Both the position numbers and the translations under genes were made by a program. Shown here in pieces: positions 17,802 to 25,923 of a stretch of DNA of 64,000 nucleotides. A model generated the notes under the pieces. The model saw nothing but the letters and a program-made list of their open reading frames with translations, did not search any database and was not told the DNA's origin. Within the stretch, counting starts at the first letter, position 1. Every line of letters starts with the position of its first letter. This DNA comes from Planctomycetota bacterium (GTDB lineage Bacteria > Planctomycetota > UBA1135 > UBA2386): contig JADJPQ010000026.1 in assembly GCA_016713175.1 (NCBI GenBank), forward strand, positions 124,001 to 188,000. Reading direction: 5' to 3'.

Positions 17802-18276
17802 CTTTGGCCTTTGCTTCCCGGACTGCTGCTTCCAACTGCTCTCGCCTTTGGCGCGCCGCCCCCGTCAACCGCGCAAGAACACTTGGCGCGTAGGCCGTGA
17901 GAGCGGCTCGAGCTTCAGCTTCGTGCGCTGTACCGGGCAACGGCACGTCCGCCGCGACCCTGGAGCCTTCCGCGACCCAGTCCACATCCAAGACAAGGTC
18001 TCGGTGAACCGAAGTCAGGACATCCAGGTAGCTTTCGAACAATGCAACCTCGTCGGCAGCCCGTTGACGCTCGGCAGCCTTTGCCTGCTCCTGCTCCTCT
18101 TTCTTTGACCGCTGATACTGCGCCTGCGCCATCCGCTCATGTTCCGCCAACGCAGCCGCCCGCTCCTGGACCTGGCGCACCAACTCCCGATGACGTTCGA
18201 CCGCAGCCCTACGGGCGCGCCGCTGCGTTGCCGCCACTCCACCACCTACTTCCCTAAAAAAGCGCTGCCAACTCAT
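17773..18276 (-). CDS. coiled-coil protein, probable N-terminal part of a split gene
   Basis: 167 aa from the ATG at 18276 (AAGG just upstream). It opens MSWQRFFREVGGGVAATQRR, then a long Arg/Glu/Ala/Gln helix that should form a coiled coil (about 15-85). It continues with AEVALFESYLDVLTSVHRD-like and AHEAEARAALTAYAPSVLAR segments typical of the N-terminal half of the hypothetical family described for the next gene. It stops at 17773, 29 bases inside the following ORF. The combined span 17187-18276 is 1090 bases, one over a multiple of three, as expected for a single inserted base. Confidence 0.65.
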   Translation of the reverse strand: MSWQRFFREVGGGVAATQRRARRAAVERHRELVRQVQERAAALAEHERMAQAQYQRSKKEEQEQAKAAERQRAADEVALFESYLDVLTSVHRDLVLDVDWVAEGSRVAADVPLPGTAHEAEARAALTAYAPSVLARLTGAARQRREQLEAAVREAKAKDGNPVPGCR

Positions 18277-18395
18277 GCCTTGGACCTGCTTGTGCCACGA
18301 TAGCGAAGCGGCTGGTCGAATCAAGGACTACGCGGAGTTGCCGGAGCTGCAGATGCCCAACAACTACTACCCGGAGCTTCGCAATAGTACCCGCC

Positions 18396-20270
18396 CTACC
18401 GCCCCGCGGCCGCCCGCTCCAACGCATCCAGACACAACAACGCCATCGCCGTCCCGTACGTCCGCCCGAGCTCATGGCTGTCGACGAAACAGCCATCGAA
18501 CTCCGGCAGATCCAAGACCAGCTTCTTCTGCTGCGCCGCCCGCAGATCCCGCGTCGGCACATCGGTCAACGCCATCGTCGCTTCCGCCCGCCCGAGCATG
18601 TCGAACCAGAAGAAGAACCCGCCATACGCATGCTGATCGGCGTGATCGTCGTACTTGCGCACCGCCGCCAGCAACCCGTGATGCCGGAACCCGGTCTCGA
18701 CCGCGCGCCCAAGCTGTTCCTGATCACTGTCGCCCCAGAGCAGCCGCGCCAGTTCGCACAGCGGCATCCGCCCCGCCGCCGCTTCCAGCGAACTCTGCGG
18801 CTTGCCGCGCCCCGGGTGGCCATACGAGAACGCGCCGTTCTCGAGCCGGCACTGCGCCAATGCCCGCAGCCCGCGATCGATCTTCTGCTGATCGACCGTC
18901 GCCCCGAGCTGCCGCGCCTCGTGCAGCGCCTGCAACGCCGTCGCGATCGCGAACGGATTGCCGTACTCGTGGAACCAGACGCCGTTCTCCGGCTGCAGCA
19001 ACTGCATCGCATCGACCGCCGCCTGCAATCGCGTCACCATCTGGTCGCGATCCGCCGGCCGCAGCGTGATCCACGCCGACAGGAAGCGCGCCCGGTAGGC
19101 ATGCGCCCACAGGATCTCGTCGCGATCCTGCAGCGCCAGCACCGCGACGTCGCCGCCGCCGCCGAGCAGCCGCTGCAGCATCGCCTCCAGCCGCTGCTGG
19201 GTGTTGGCATCGAGGTCGAGCACACCCTGCTGCTGCCGCGCCTGCGCCACCAGCAACGCCTTGCCCGCCAGGCAACTGACCGCAGCCCAGACGTTCGGCA
19301 GGCTGTCGGTGCCACCGAAGTCGTACGTCGAATCGCGCAACATGCCGTCGCCATCGTCCATCGCCAGCAGGAACGCCACCGAGCGCTGCCACAACTGCGC
19401 TTCGGTGAACGTGCCGCGCGGCGCGCGCGAGCCCTCGTCGCGCTCCTTCATGACGCGTTCGGGCAACGGCAGGTAGTCCTCGAAGCCATGCACGAACGGC
19501 CCATGCCCCTCGGCTTCCATCGCCGCTTTCCATGCAAACGGCTGCTCCGGCAACGACTCGGCAAGCTGATTCCAGATGGCCACCGCCTTGGTCCGCTGAT
19601 TGTCGCGACACAATGCCGCACCGTGCAGCCACATCGCCTCGGCGCGAACCGGATCGGCGGGCTGCTGCCCGAGCACCTGCCGCACGCGTTCGACCGCCTG
19701 GCCGCGGTTGCCATCGCGATAGGCCGACCAGGCTTCGCGCAGCGCTGGTGCACAGGCAAAGCCCGGGTCCGGCTGGCCCACCGCCTGCAATAGCGGCGCC
19801 AGGAACCACTGCGGATCCAGGGTGCTCAACTGATCGAGCCGCGCCTTCTCGTTGCCGTCGCCATCGAGCAACAGCCACCCCGGCTCGATGAACTTCTGCC
19901 GGACCAGGCCGTACTGCTTCTGCAGTTCACCGCTGGCAGTCGCCTTGACCGGCACGAAGCGCTGCTGCAGCACGTCGACGATCGCGGGCCACGAGAACGG
20001 CCCGGCCATCAGATAGCGATCGATCTCGGGTTTCCGATCCATCGGCGAACCCTTGACCGTCGGCACGTACCAGAACACCAGCTTGCCCTGTTCCTTGGCG
20101 ATGCCGATGGCTTCGGCGACATCGGTGCGCCAGGCGATCGCGGTGCCGGCGCGTTCGGCGGTCGCCGACGGCTTGTTGCGGACCTTGCGGGTCGAGTTCT
20201 GCGCGAACGCAACGTTCGTCAGGAACGGGACCAGCGCGACGAACGACAGCCACCGGTGCAGGCTTGCCAT
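18396..20270 (-). CDS. secreted thioredoxin-like plus squalene-cyclase-type toroid protein
   Basis: 624 aa. Signal peptide MASLHRWLSFVALVPFLTNV to AFAQ. Residues about 45-165 look like a thioredoxin-fold domain (DVAEAIGIAKEQGKLVFWYV, then PAIVDVLQQRFVPVKA and PGWLLLDGDG) with no CXXC. A TPR-like segment follows (AYRDGNRGQAVERVRQVLGQ). From about 260 on, repeated helix pairs with small aromatic and Gly motifs (GVWFHEYGNPFAIATALQAL, ENGAFSYGHPGRG, GRTYGTAMALLCLDALERA) match the alpha-toroid repeats of squalene cyclase/prenyltransferase-like proteins. Planctomycetes encode many secreted proteins of this type; substrate unknown. It diverges from the next gene over 234 bases in which I see no gene. 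Confidence 0.8.
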   Translation of the reverse strand: MASLHRWLSFVALVPFLTNVAFAQNSTRKVRNKPSATAERAGTAIAWRTDVAEAIGIAKEQGKLVFWYVPTVKGSPMDRKPEIDRYLMAGPFSWPAIVDVLQQRFVPVKATASGELQKQYGLVRQKFIEPGWLLLDGDGNEKARLDQLSTLDPQWFLAPLLQAVGQPDPGFACAPALREAWSAYRDGNRGQAVERVRQVLGQQPADPVRAEAMWLHGAALCRDNQRTKAVAIWNQLAESLPEQPFAWKAAMEAEGHGPFVHGFEDYLPLPERVMKERDEGSRAPRGTFTEAQLWQRSVAFLLAMDDGDGMLRDSTYDFGGTDSLPNVWAAVSCLAGKALLVAQARQQQGVLDLDANTQQRLEAMLQRLLGGGGDVAVLALQDRDEILWAHAYRARFLSAWITLRPADRDQMVTRLQAAVDAMQLLQPENGVWFHEYGNPFAIATALQALHEARQLGATVDQQKIDRGLRALAQCRLENGAFSYGHPGRGKPQSSLEAAAGRMPLCELARLLWGDSDQEQLGRAVETGFRHHGLLAAVRKYDDHADQHAYGGFFFWFDMLGRAEATMALTDVPTRDLRAAQQKKLVLDLPEFDGCFVDSHELGRTYGTAMALLCLDALERAAAGR

Positions 20271-20504
20271 GCGGGATGGGTTACGGGCGCGGCGGCCATT
20301 CGCAAGCCGGCGGCGACGAATCCGTGGCGCCGGCGCCGCTCGTCAGTCGAATCGCCAGTCGAATCGCGGCAAGTCGCGAACGGCCCGTCGGTGCACGGAA
20401 TCGCGTTGCACGGGCCGCGCCGACTTGCCCGTGCCAGGCGCTACGACCCGGGTCGACCACTGGTGCTTGCCCACCTCGCACCGCAGTCGGATAGTCTCCG
20501 CGCC

Positions 20505-21380
20505 ATGCCGTTCACCGCCCTGGCGTTGCCGTTGGCCCTGTTGGGGGTCTTCCTCGCGGCACCAGCCACGGCCGGTGCGCAAACGCCGGAGCCCTCGCCG
20601 ACCGCGCGACCGCAGCAGTATCTGCTGCGCCTGCAGTTCCGACCCGACGAACGCCAGTTCTACCGCGAGACGCTCGAGGTCACCGGCAAACAGCACGAGC
20701 TGCGGGCCGTGCTGACGCGCGAGTGCCGTTGCCGCACGGCCGGCGACCAATGGACGATCGAACAGTCGATCCGCCGACTCCAATTGACCGCAACGGCACC
20801 GGAACCGGTCGATTACGACTCCGCGTCCGACAAGCCACTCCACGCCAGTTTCCGGCAGTTCCTGACGCCGGTCGGGACCACGATCACCTGCCGCCGCGAT
20901 GAGCGCGGCCGGACCAGCGACCGCGTGGTGGCTGGGCCCGTCGATGCCGACGGTCACGTGCGCTTCAGCGGCAGCGACAGCGACAACGCCGCGTTCGGTT
21001 GCTGGCCCGAGCTGCCCGAGCAACCGGTCGCGATCGACGACACCTGGACGCAGACGGTCGAGGTCGCGCTCCAGCCGGGCGTGCGCTTGCCGATGCAAGT
21101 GAAATGGCGACTCGTCCGCGTCGAGCGCGGGGTCGCGTGGCTCGACTCTGTCGGCGTGATCGACACCGCGGAAGTGCAAGAGGCGATGCGGCCGGCAGCG
21201 GGCCAGATGAAGGGCATGACGGGCGGCTGCGCCCTCGACCTCCGCACCGGCCGGGTGATCCGGACCGATTGCCGGCTGCGGTTGCAGTCGCCGGCGGGCG
21301 AACGGACTTTCGTCACGACTGCCGAAGCCATCGAGCCGCCGAAGGAACCGGCGATGCCGCCGAAGACGACCGGGAAGTGA
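20505..21380 (+). CDS. secreted hypothetical protein (DUF6263-like)
   Basis: 291 aa from the ATG at 20505, which begins a strong signal peptide (FTALALPLALLGVFLAAPAT, cleavage near AGAQ). The mature part is beta-rich and opens QYLLRLQFRPDERQFYRETL. Later it has VGTTITCRRDERGRTSDRV and DDTWTQTVEVALQPG. This resembles the DUF6263 group of secreted bacterial proteins of unknown role. Its last 68 bases overlap the convergent glycosyltransferase gene, so one of the two 3' ends may be an extension. Upstream in-frame codons back to 20256 are Arg-rich and not credible. Confidence 0.7.
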   Translation: MPFTALALPLALLGVFLAAPATAGAQTPEPSPTARPQQYLLRLQFRPDERQFYRETLEVTGKQHELRAVLTRECRCRTAGDQWTIEQSIRRLQLTATAPEPVDYDSASDKPLHASFRQFLTPVGTTITCRRDERGRTSDRVVAGPVDADGHVRFSGSDSDNAAFGCWPELPEQPVAIDDTWTQTVEVALQPGVRLPMQVKWRLVRVERGVAWLDSVGVIDTAEVQEAMRPAAGQMKGMTGGCALDLRTGRVIRTDCRLRLQSPAGERTFVTTAEAIEPPKEPAMPPKTTGK

Positions 21381-24243
21381 TGGCCGCGACCGCGCCGCGC
21401 GCGAGTTGTCGCCAGCAGACCAGCGTCCGGTCAGCCACCGCCGCCCAGGTGTAGTTCCGCGCCTGCGCCAGCCCGCGCCGCCGCAATTCGTCCGCCAGTT
21501 CGGACTCGTCCAGCAGCCGCTGCAGCGCCGCCGCCGCGCCACCGACATCGTCGGGTGCCACCAGCATCGCGGCGTCGCCCGCCACCTCCGGATGCGACGT
21601 CGCGTCGCTGGCGATCACCGGACACCCACCGGCCATCGCCTCGAGGATCGGCAGACCAAAACCCTCTGCCCGCGACAAGAACAGCAGCGCCGTCGCCTCG
21701 GCATACAGCGCGTCGAGGTGCGCCCGCGGCAACCAGCCGGTGAACACGACATCCGGCACGCGCTTGGCAGCGCAGGTGGCTGCCGCGTACTCGATGCCGG
21801 GATCGACCGCGCCGACTACGACCAGTTGCAGCGGCCGCCGCGCCCGTACCGTCAGGAAGGCCTGTAGCGCGTTCCAGAAGTTCTTGTGCGGGTCGAGGGC
21901 GCCGACGTGCAGCACGAACGGTCCGTGGATGCCAAGGCGACGGCGCAACGCCGCGACGGCCGCGACCGGCGGTTCGTCACGTTCGCGCTGCACCAGACCG
22001 GCGAGGATCGGCGTCACCCGTTCGGGCGGCAGTTGCAGTCGCGCGATCACATCCTGCGCCGTGAACCGCGAGTTGGCGAGCAGCTGGCAGTCGCTGCCGA
22101 CGATCTGCTGCAGCCGATCCTGATAGGCCTCGCGATTGCGCCGCGGCCACTTGTCGACATAGTGATCCAGCGGTGTCAGGTCGTGGAACGTCAGCGTCGT
22201 CCGCAAGTGCCGGAACACACGCAGCGGCGAATCGAAGCCGAAGGCGAGGTTCATCGGATCGGGGACGTGCATCACATCGATGTCGCCTGGCCGGAAGGCG
22301 TCGGGCGACGCCAGCCGGCAACCGGCACGCCGCAGCCCGGCAGGGAGGCGATCGGTCGCACAGCCATAGCCAGTCCACGCCACTTCGGGCGCGGCCGCGG
22401 CCAGTGCTTCCAGATGCTGGGTGGTGAAGTTGCCGATCCCGCGCGAACGGGAATCGGCGTAGCCGAGCGTACGCAGGTCGACGCCGACGCGCAGCGCCGG
22501 ACTCGGGCGCGGCCTGGCGGGCGTCAGGACCGGATCGGCCACGACGACGCCGCGCACAGCGCCGACCACGAACGACGTGCGCAGTTGCGCGCCGGCAAGG
22601 CCGCACAGTCGCGGTCCGGGGGTGTCCAGCGCCGTCGCGCACGCCTCCAGCAATTCGTCGTCGACCGCCAGATGCAGCGGCGCGACCGCCTGCAGTCCGA
22701 TGCGAACCAGCAGATCGTCGGTCAGCTGATGCGGGCGCGGCACGTCGCACGATGGCACGCCGTTCAGGGCGACGTCACCGCACAGCAGCACCAGCCCCGC
22801 CGCCGGCAACACTTCGCCGATCGTGCCCGCGACCGCATCGACGTCGAGCACCCGTCGGAAGATGGCCGCCGCGAACGAACCGGGCGCGCCACCGCCAGGT
22901 GCAACGCGGGTCATGGCGATCTGCTGGCGCCGCAACCAGCGCTCGAGGCTCTCCGGCAAGCCCCCCTGCACCAGCACGCGATCGCCGACCCCGATACCCG
23001 CCCGGCGCAGATGCGCCGCCAGGGCCACACACTCCCACTGTTCACGATCGCGTGCGTACGGATCGCGGATCAGTTCGCCGAAGCCGAGTTCGTGGGCCAG
23101 CGCCACGAACTCCGGGTCGACGAAGTCCGCCGCGCGACAGATGCCCTGACCGACCGGCGCCGCGACCGGCACCTCCTCGCCGACGATCCAGGGGCGCAGC
23201 ACGGTGGCGTTGCGTGCTCGCTCGAGCACGGCGGCGACCAGCGCCAGCCGATCCGCGAGTTCGCGATCGCCAGCGCGCGTCGCCTGTTGCTGCTGCAGGT
23301 GCAGCAGTGCCGGCAGGCAGGATGGCACCGGCTGACGTGCCGCCGCGAACTCCCGCAGCGGGTCCTCGGCAGCGACCAAACGGTTGCCGAGCACCAGAGC
23401 GAACGCCAGTTCGGTGCGACCGATCGGCGTCGTCCGGCCCTGCTGGCGTTGCAGCGCGTCGCGCACCGACGGCGGCACCCATGGCCCCTGCCGGCGGATC
23501 ACGAACCCGTCGCGATCGACGAAGCCGTACTGGCGCCACTTCTGGACCAGATACCGCTGATTGGCGAGGGAGCCGCCGGCCTCGAGGTCCGGAGTCGCGA
23601 CACCCGAAGCGTGCTCGTGATGGACGATCGTGGCTTCCGGGACAGCGACGACGTCGTGGCCGAGTTGCAGCGCGCGCACGCAGTAGTCGTCGTCCTCGTG
23701 CCAGAACAGCCCGAGCCGTTCGTCGAAGTGGCCGATCGACCTCGCGGCGTCAGCACGGACGAAGCAGGCAAAGCCACCGGAGACGACGTCGACCGGGCCG
23801 GTCGCGCGCGGTTCGGGCAACAGCGTCCGCCGCTCGGGGCCGACGACCAGGAAGTGCCCGACCTTGCCGAACACACGCGCTTCCGGATGCGCCGCCATGG
23901 CGCGGAGGAACGCCTCGAACCAGCCCGGCTGGAACTCGAGATCGTTGTCGATGAACACCAACCAATCGTCGGGCGCGGCGTCGGGCAGCGCGAAATCGAG
24001 CAGGTCGTTGCGACCGCCGGGCACGCCGCGGTTGTGCGCACTGTGCCGCACCTGCAGCCACGGCTCGGTTCTGCTGGCGAGCCAATCGCGCGTGCCGTCG
24101 GTCGAACCGTTGTCGACCACGTACAGCCGGAACGGCTCCGGCATCGTCGCCACCAACGACTGTACGCAGCGCCGCGTCGCGGCGAGCGCACCGTAGGTCA
24201 GCATCAGGAAGCGGATCCGCGGCCGCGACCGAGCGCCGTTCAT
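21313..24243 (-). CDS. bifunctional glycosyltransferase: GT2 domain, linker, GT4 domain
   Basis: 976 aa from the ATG at 24243. Residues about 8-240 are a GT2 (GT-A) domain: RFLMLTYGALAATRRCVQSL, VVDNGSTDGTRDWL, the metal-binding FIDNDLEFQPG and a WHEDDDYCVRALQLG acceptor region. Residues about 590-945 are a GT4 (GT-B) domain: VGVDLRTLGYADSRSRGIGN, FVLHVGALDPHKNFWNALQA, and the nucleotide-sugar site LSRAEGFGLPILEAMAGGCP. The 300-residue middle part has an LVQGGLPESLERWL segment but no fold I can name. Two transferases in one chain suggest sequential addition of two sugars to a surface glycan. It overlaps the upstream FkbM gene by 4 bases and the convergent secreted-protein gene by 68 bases. 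Confidence 0.88.
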   Translation of the reverse strand: MNGARSRPRIRFLMLTYGALAATRRCVQSLVATMPEPFRLYVVDNGSTDGTRDWLASRTEPWLQVRHSAHNRGVPGGRNDLLDFALPDAAPDDWLVFIDNDLEFQPGWFEAFLRAMAAHPEARVFGKVGHFLVVGPERRTLLPEPRATGPVDVVSGGFACFVRADAARSIGHFDERLGLFWHEDDDYCVRALQLGHDVVAVPEATIVHHEHASGVATPDLEAGGSLANQRYLVQKWRQYGFVDRDGFVIRRQGPWVPPSVRDALQRQQGRTTPIGRTELAFALVLGNRLVAAEDPLREFAAARQPVPSCLPALLHLQQQQATRAGDRELADRLALVAAVLERARNATVLRPWIVGEEVPVAAPVGQGICRAADFVDPEFVALAHELGFGELIRDPYARDREQWECVALAAHLRRAGIGVGDRVLVQGGLPESLERWLRRQQIAMTRVAPGGGAPGSFAAAIFRRVLDVDAVAGTIGEVLPAAGLVLLCGDVALNGVPSCDVPRPHQLTDDLLVRIGLQAVAPLHLAVDDELLEACATALDTPGPRLCGLAGAQLRTSFVVGAVRGVVVADPVLTPARPRPSPALRVGVDLRTLGYADSRSRGIGNFTTQHLEALAAAAPEVAWTGYGCATDRLPAGLRRAGCRLASPDAFRPGDIDVMHVPDPMNLAFGFDSPLRVFRHLRTTLTFHDLTPLDHYVDKWPRRNREAYQDRLQQIVGSDCQLLANSRFTAQDVIARLQLPPERVTPILAGLVQRERDEPPVAAVAALRRRLGIHGPFVLHVGALDPHKNFWNALQAFLTVRARRPLQLVVVGAVDPGIEYAAATCAAKRVPDVVFTGWLPRAHLDALYAEATALLFLSRAEGFGLPILEAMAGGCPVIASDATSHPEVAGDAAMLVAPDDVGGAAAALQRLLDESELADELRRRGLAQARNYTWAAVADRTLVCWRQLARGAVAAITSRSSSAASPVPSAARWLRQS

Positions 24244-25055
24244 GGCGAGTCCTGGTGGAAGTAGCCCATCCACAGTTCCTTCTCGTGGATCCGCGCCAGC
24301 GGCAGCGGCACCAGGTCGCCGCCGTCGGCGACGACGCGCAACGGATAGCCGGCGGCCTCGACGTCGCGCAGCCACGGCTCGGTGGCCGAGTTCACCGAGA
24401 TCTCGGCGAAGACATGCATGTCCGGGTTGTTGGCCAGCACGCGCTGCATGCCGCGCCAGATCGCCGGTTCGCTGCCCTCGCAGTCGATCTTCATCACCTG
24501 GATCGGGGCGCGGTCGCCGAGGATCTCGTCGAGCGTGCGCACCGGCACATCGATGCCTTGCGGCCGCGGATCGTCGGGCGGCACCAGCGCCGAGCCGCCG
24601 AGGTTGTCGTCACCATGCACGAACAGCCGGGCCTTGCCGGAGCGATCGGCGACCGCACACGGCACCACTTCGAGCTGCGGCCAGCCGTTGCGCGCCGCGG
24701 TCATGCGCAGGCGCCGCACCAGTTCCGGATGCGGTTCGACCGCGATCACCGCCGCCGCGCCGAGCGAACAGAAAAGCGCGCTGAAGTAGCCGGCATTGGC
24801 GCCGAGATCGACGCAGGTGGTGCCCGGCCGCATGCAGTCCGCGATCGCCTTGGTGATCCACCACTCCCAGAAACCCACCGTCAGCAAATGGTGCGCGACC
24901 GCCTGGTCGCGCGGATCGACGACCAGGTCGCAGGTCTCCAGCACGCGCGCCACCGCGTCGTGGCCGCGATCGTCCGAGCGGTCGCGATGCCGGGCGGCGA
25001 TCGCGCAGCGCAGTTCCGAGGCCGACCGCGGCACCTGCAGCAACGAGTAGTTCAT
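24240..25055 (-). CDS. FkbM family SAM-dependent methyltransferase
   Basis: 271 aa from the ATG at 25055. FkbM features: TTCVDLGANAGYFSALFCSL (SAM motif I), IAVEPHPELVRRL, VPVRTLDEIL and the typical IQVMKIDCEGSEPAIWRGMQ. Members are O-methyltransferases acting on sugars of glycans or on polyketides. Its stop overlaps the GT2-GT4 start (ATGA), so methylation of the glycan built by that enzyme is the simplest reading. Open codons upstream to 25670 are antisense to another gene and are discarded. Confidence 0.93.
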   Translation of the reverse strand: MNYSLLQVPRSASELRCAIAARHRDRSDDRGHDAVARVLETCDLVVDPRDQAVAHHLLTVGFWEWWITKAIADCMRPGTTCVDLGANAGYFSALFCSLGAAAVIAVEPHPELVRRLRMTAARNGWPQLEVVPCAVADRSGKARLFVHGDDNLGGSALVPPDDPRPQGIDVPVRTLDEILGDRAPIQVMKIDCEGSEPAIWRGMQRVLANNPDMHVFAEISVNSATEPWLRDVEAAGYPLRVVADGGDLVPLPLARIHEKELWMGYFHQDSP

Positions 25056-25140
25056 GAGCTCCGTGGGCTTGCCGTGGCGCGTATCGGAACATCCAATGCC
25101 ATCGCTCAAGCCCCACCGCCAGCGCACCCGATGCATCGGC

Positions 25141-25851
25141 ATGCCCGCCGTGCTGCCGAGGCCGCCATTCGTGACTGCCGTGCTCGACGACGCCGCGTCG
25201 TGGCAACGCCGGCTGGTGACCACCGCGGCACTCGACTGGGCCCACGTTGCGCCCACGCGACTGTGCCGGCACGACCGGCTGATCGGACGTGACCTGCTGA
25301 CCGGTAACCGCCTGGTGGTGCTCGACTGGCGCCACCTCGCGCAAGCCGTGCATCTGCACGAACTGCTGCGCCAGCGCCGTGGCATGACGATCGTGTTCGT
25401 TGCCGAGGACGACGCCGTGGACGGCGAGGCCGTGCGCACCTTGCGCCGCTTCGCCGGCCACGTCGTGGCAGTCGCCACGCCGGCTGCGGCGACACTGTCG
25501 CAACGCCTGCTGATCCCCATCGACCTGGTGCCGCGCAGCGAGACGCCGCGGGCGCTGGCAAAGGCCGTGCTCCGTGGGGCGGACGCCCTCGACGACGTCG
25601 AACGGCACCTTGGCGATGCGCGCGAATTCGTTCGCCGCAACGACCCGGAAGCCGCGCTGGGCGAAGCCACGCGGGCGCTGGTCCAGGCCCCGGATCAGCC
25701 CGGCATCGTCGCCGACGCCGCCCGTCTGCTGTTCCAGCTCGGCCGCCGTCGTGACGCGATCGCCATCTGCGAACGATTCCTGGCGCAACGGCCGGACGCC
25801 GAACGCGTACTGGCGGCACGCGACGAAATCCGGGCCCTGACACCGAACTGA
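25141..25851 (+). CDS. hypothetical protein with C-terminal TPR-like region
   Basis: 236 aa from the ATG at 25141; in-frame ATGs at 25054 and 25096 are alternatives, the first overlapping the FkbM start codon on the other strand. The N-terminal half alternates hydrophobic strands and helices (NRLVVLDWRHLAQAVHLHEL, GMTIVFVAEDDAVDGEAVRT, GHVVAVATPAAATLSQRLL), reminiscent of a Rossmann-like or glycosyltransferase-type fold. The last 70 residues are TPR-like (NDPEAALGEATRALVQAPDQ, GRRRDAIAICERFLAQRPDA). No family recognised. It sits beside the glycosylation pair and could be part of it. Confidence 0.6.
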   Translation: MPAVLPRPPFVTAVLDDAASWQRRLVTTAALDWAHVAPTRLCRHDRLIGRDLLTGNRLVVLDWRHLAQAVHLHELLRQRRGMTIVFVAEDDAVDGEAVRTLRRFAGHVVAVATPAAATLSQRLLIPIDLVPRSETPRALAKAVLRGADALDDVERHLGDAREFVRRNDPEAALGEATRALVQAPDQPGIVADAARLLFQLGRRRDAIAICERFLAQRPDAERVLAARDEIRALTPN

Positions 25852-25923
25852 CGGTTCGTGCGGACCGCCCCGTCCCCGCCCACCGCGCCGTCCCCGGCCC
25901 CGGCCCGGCGACAACCTGCACCC

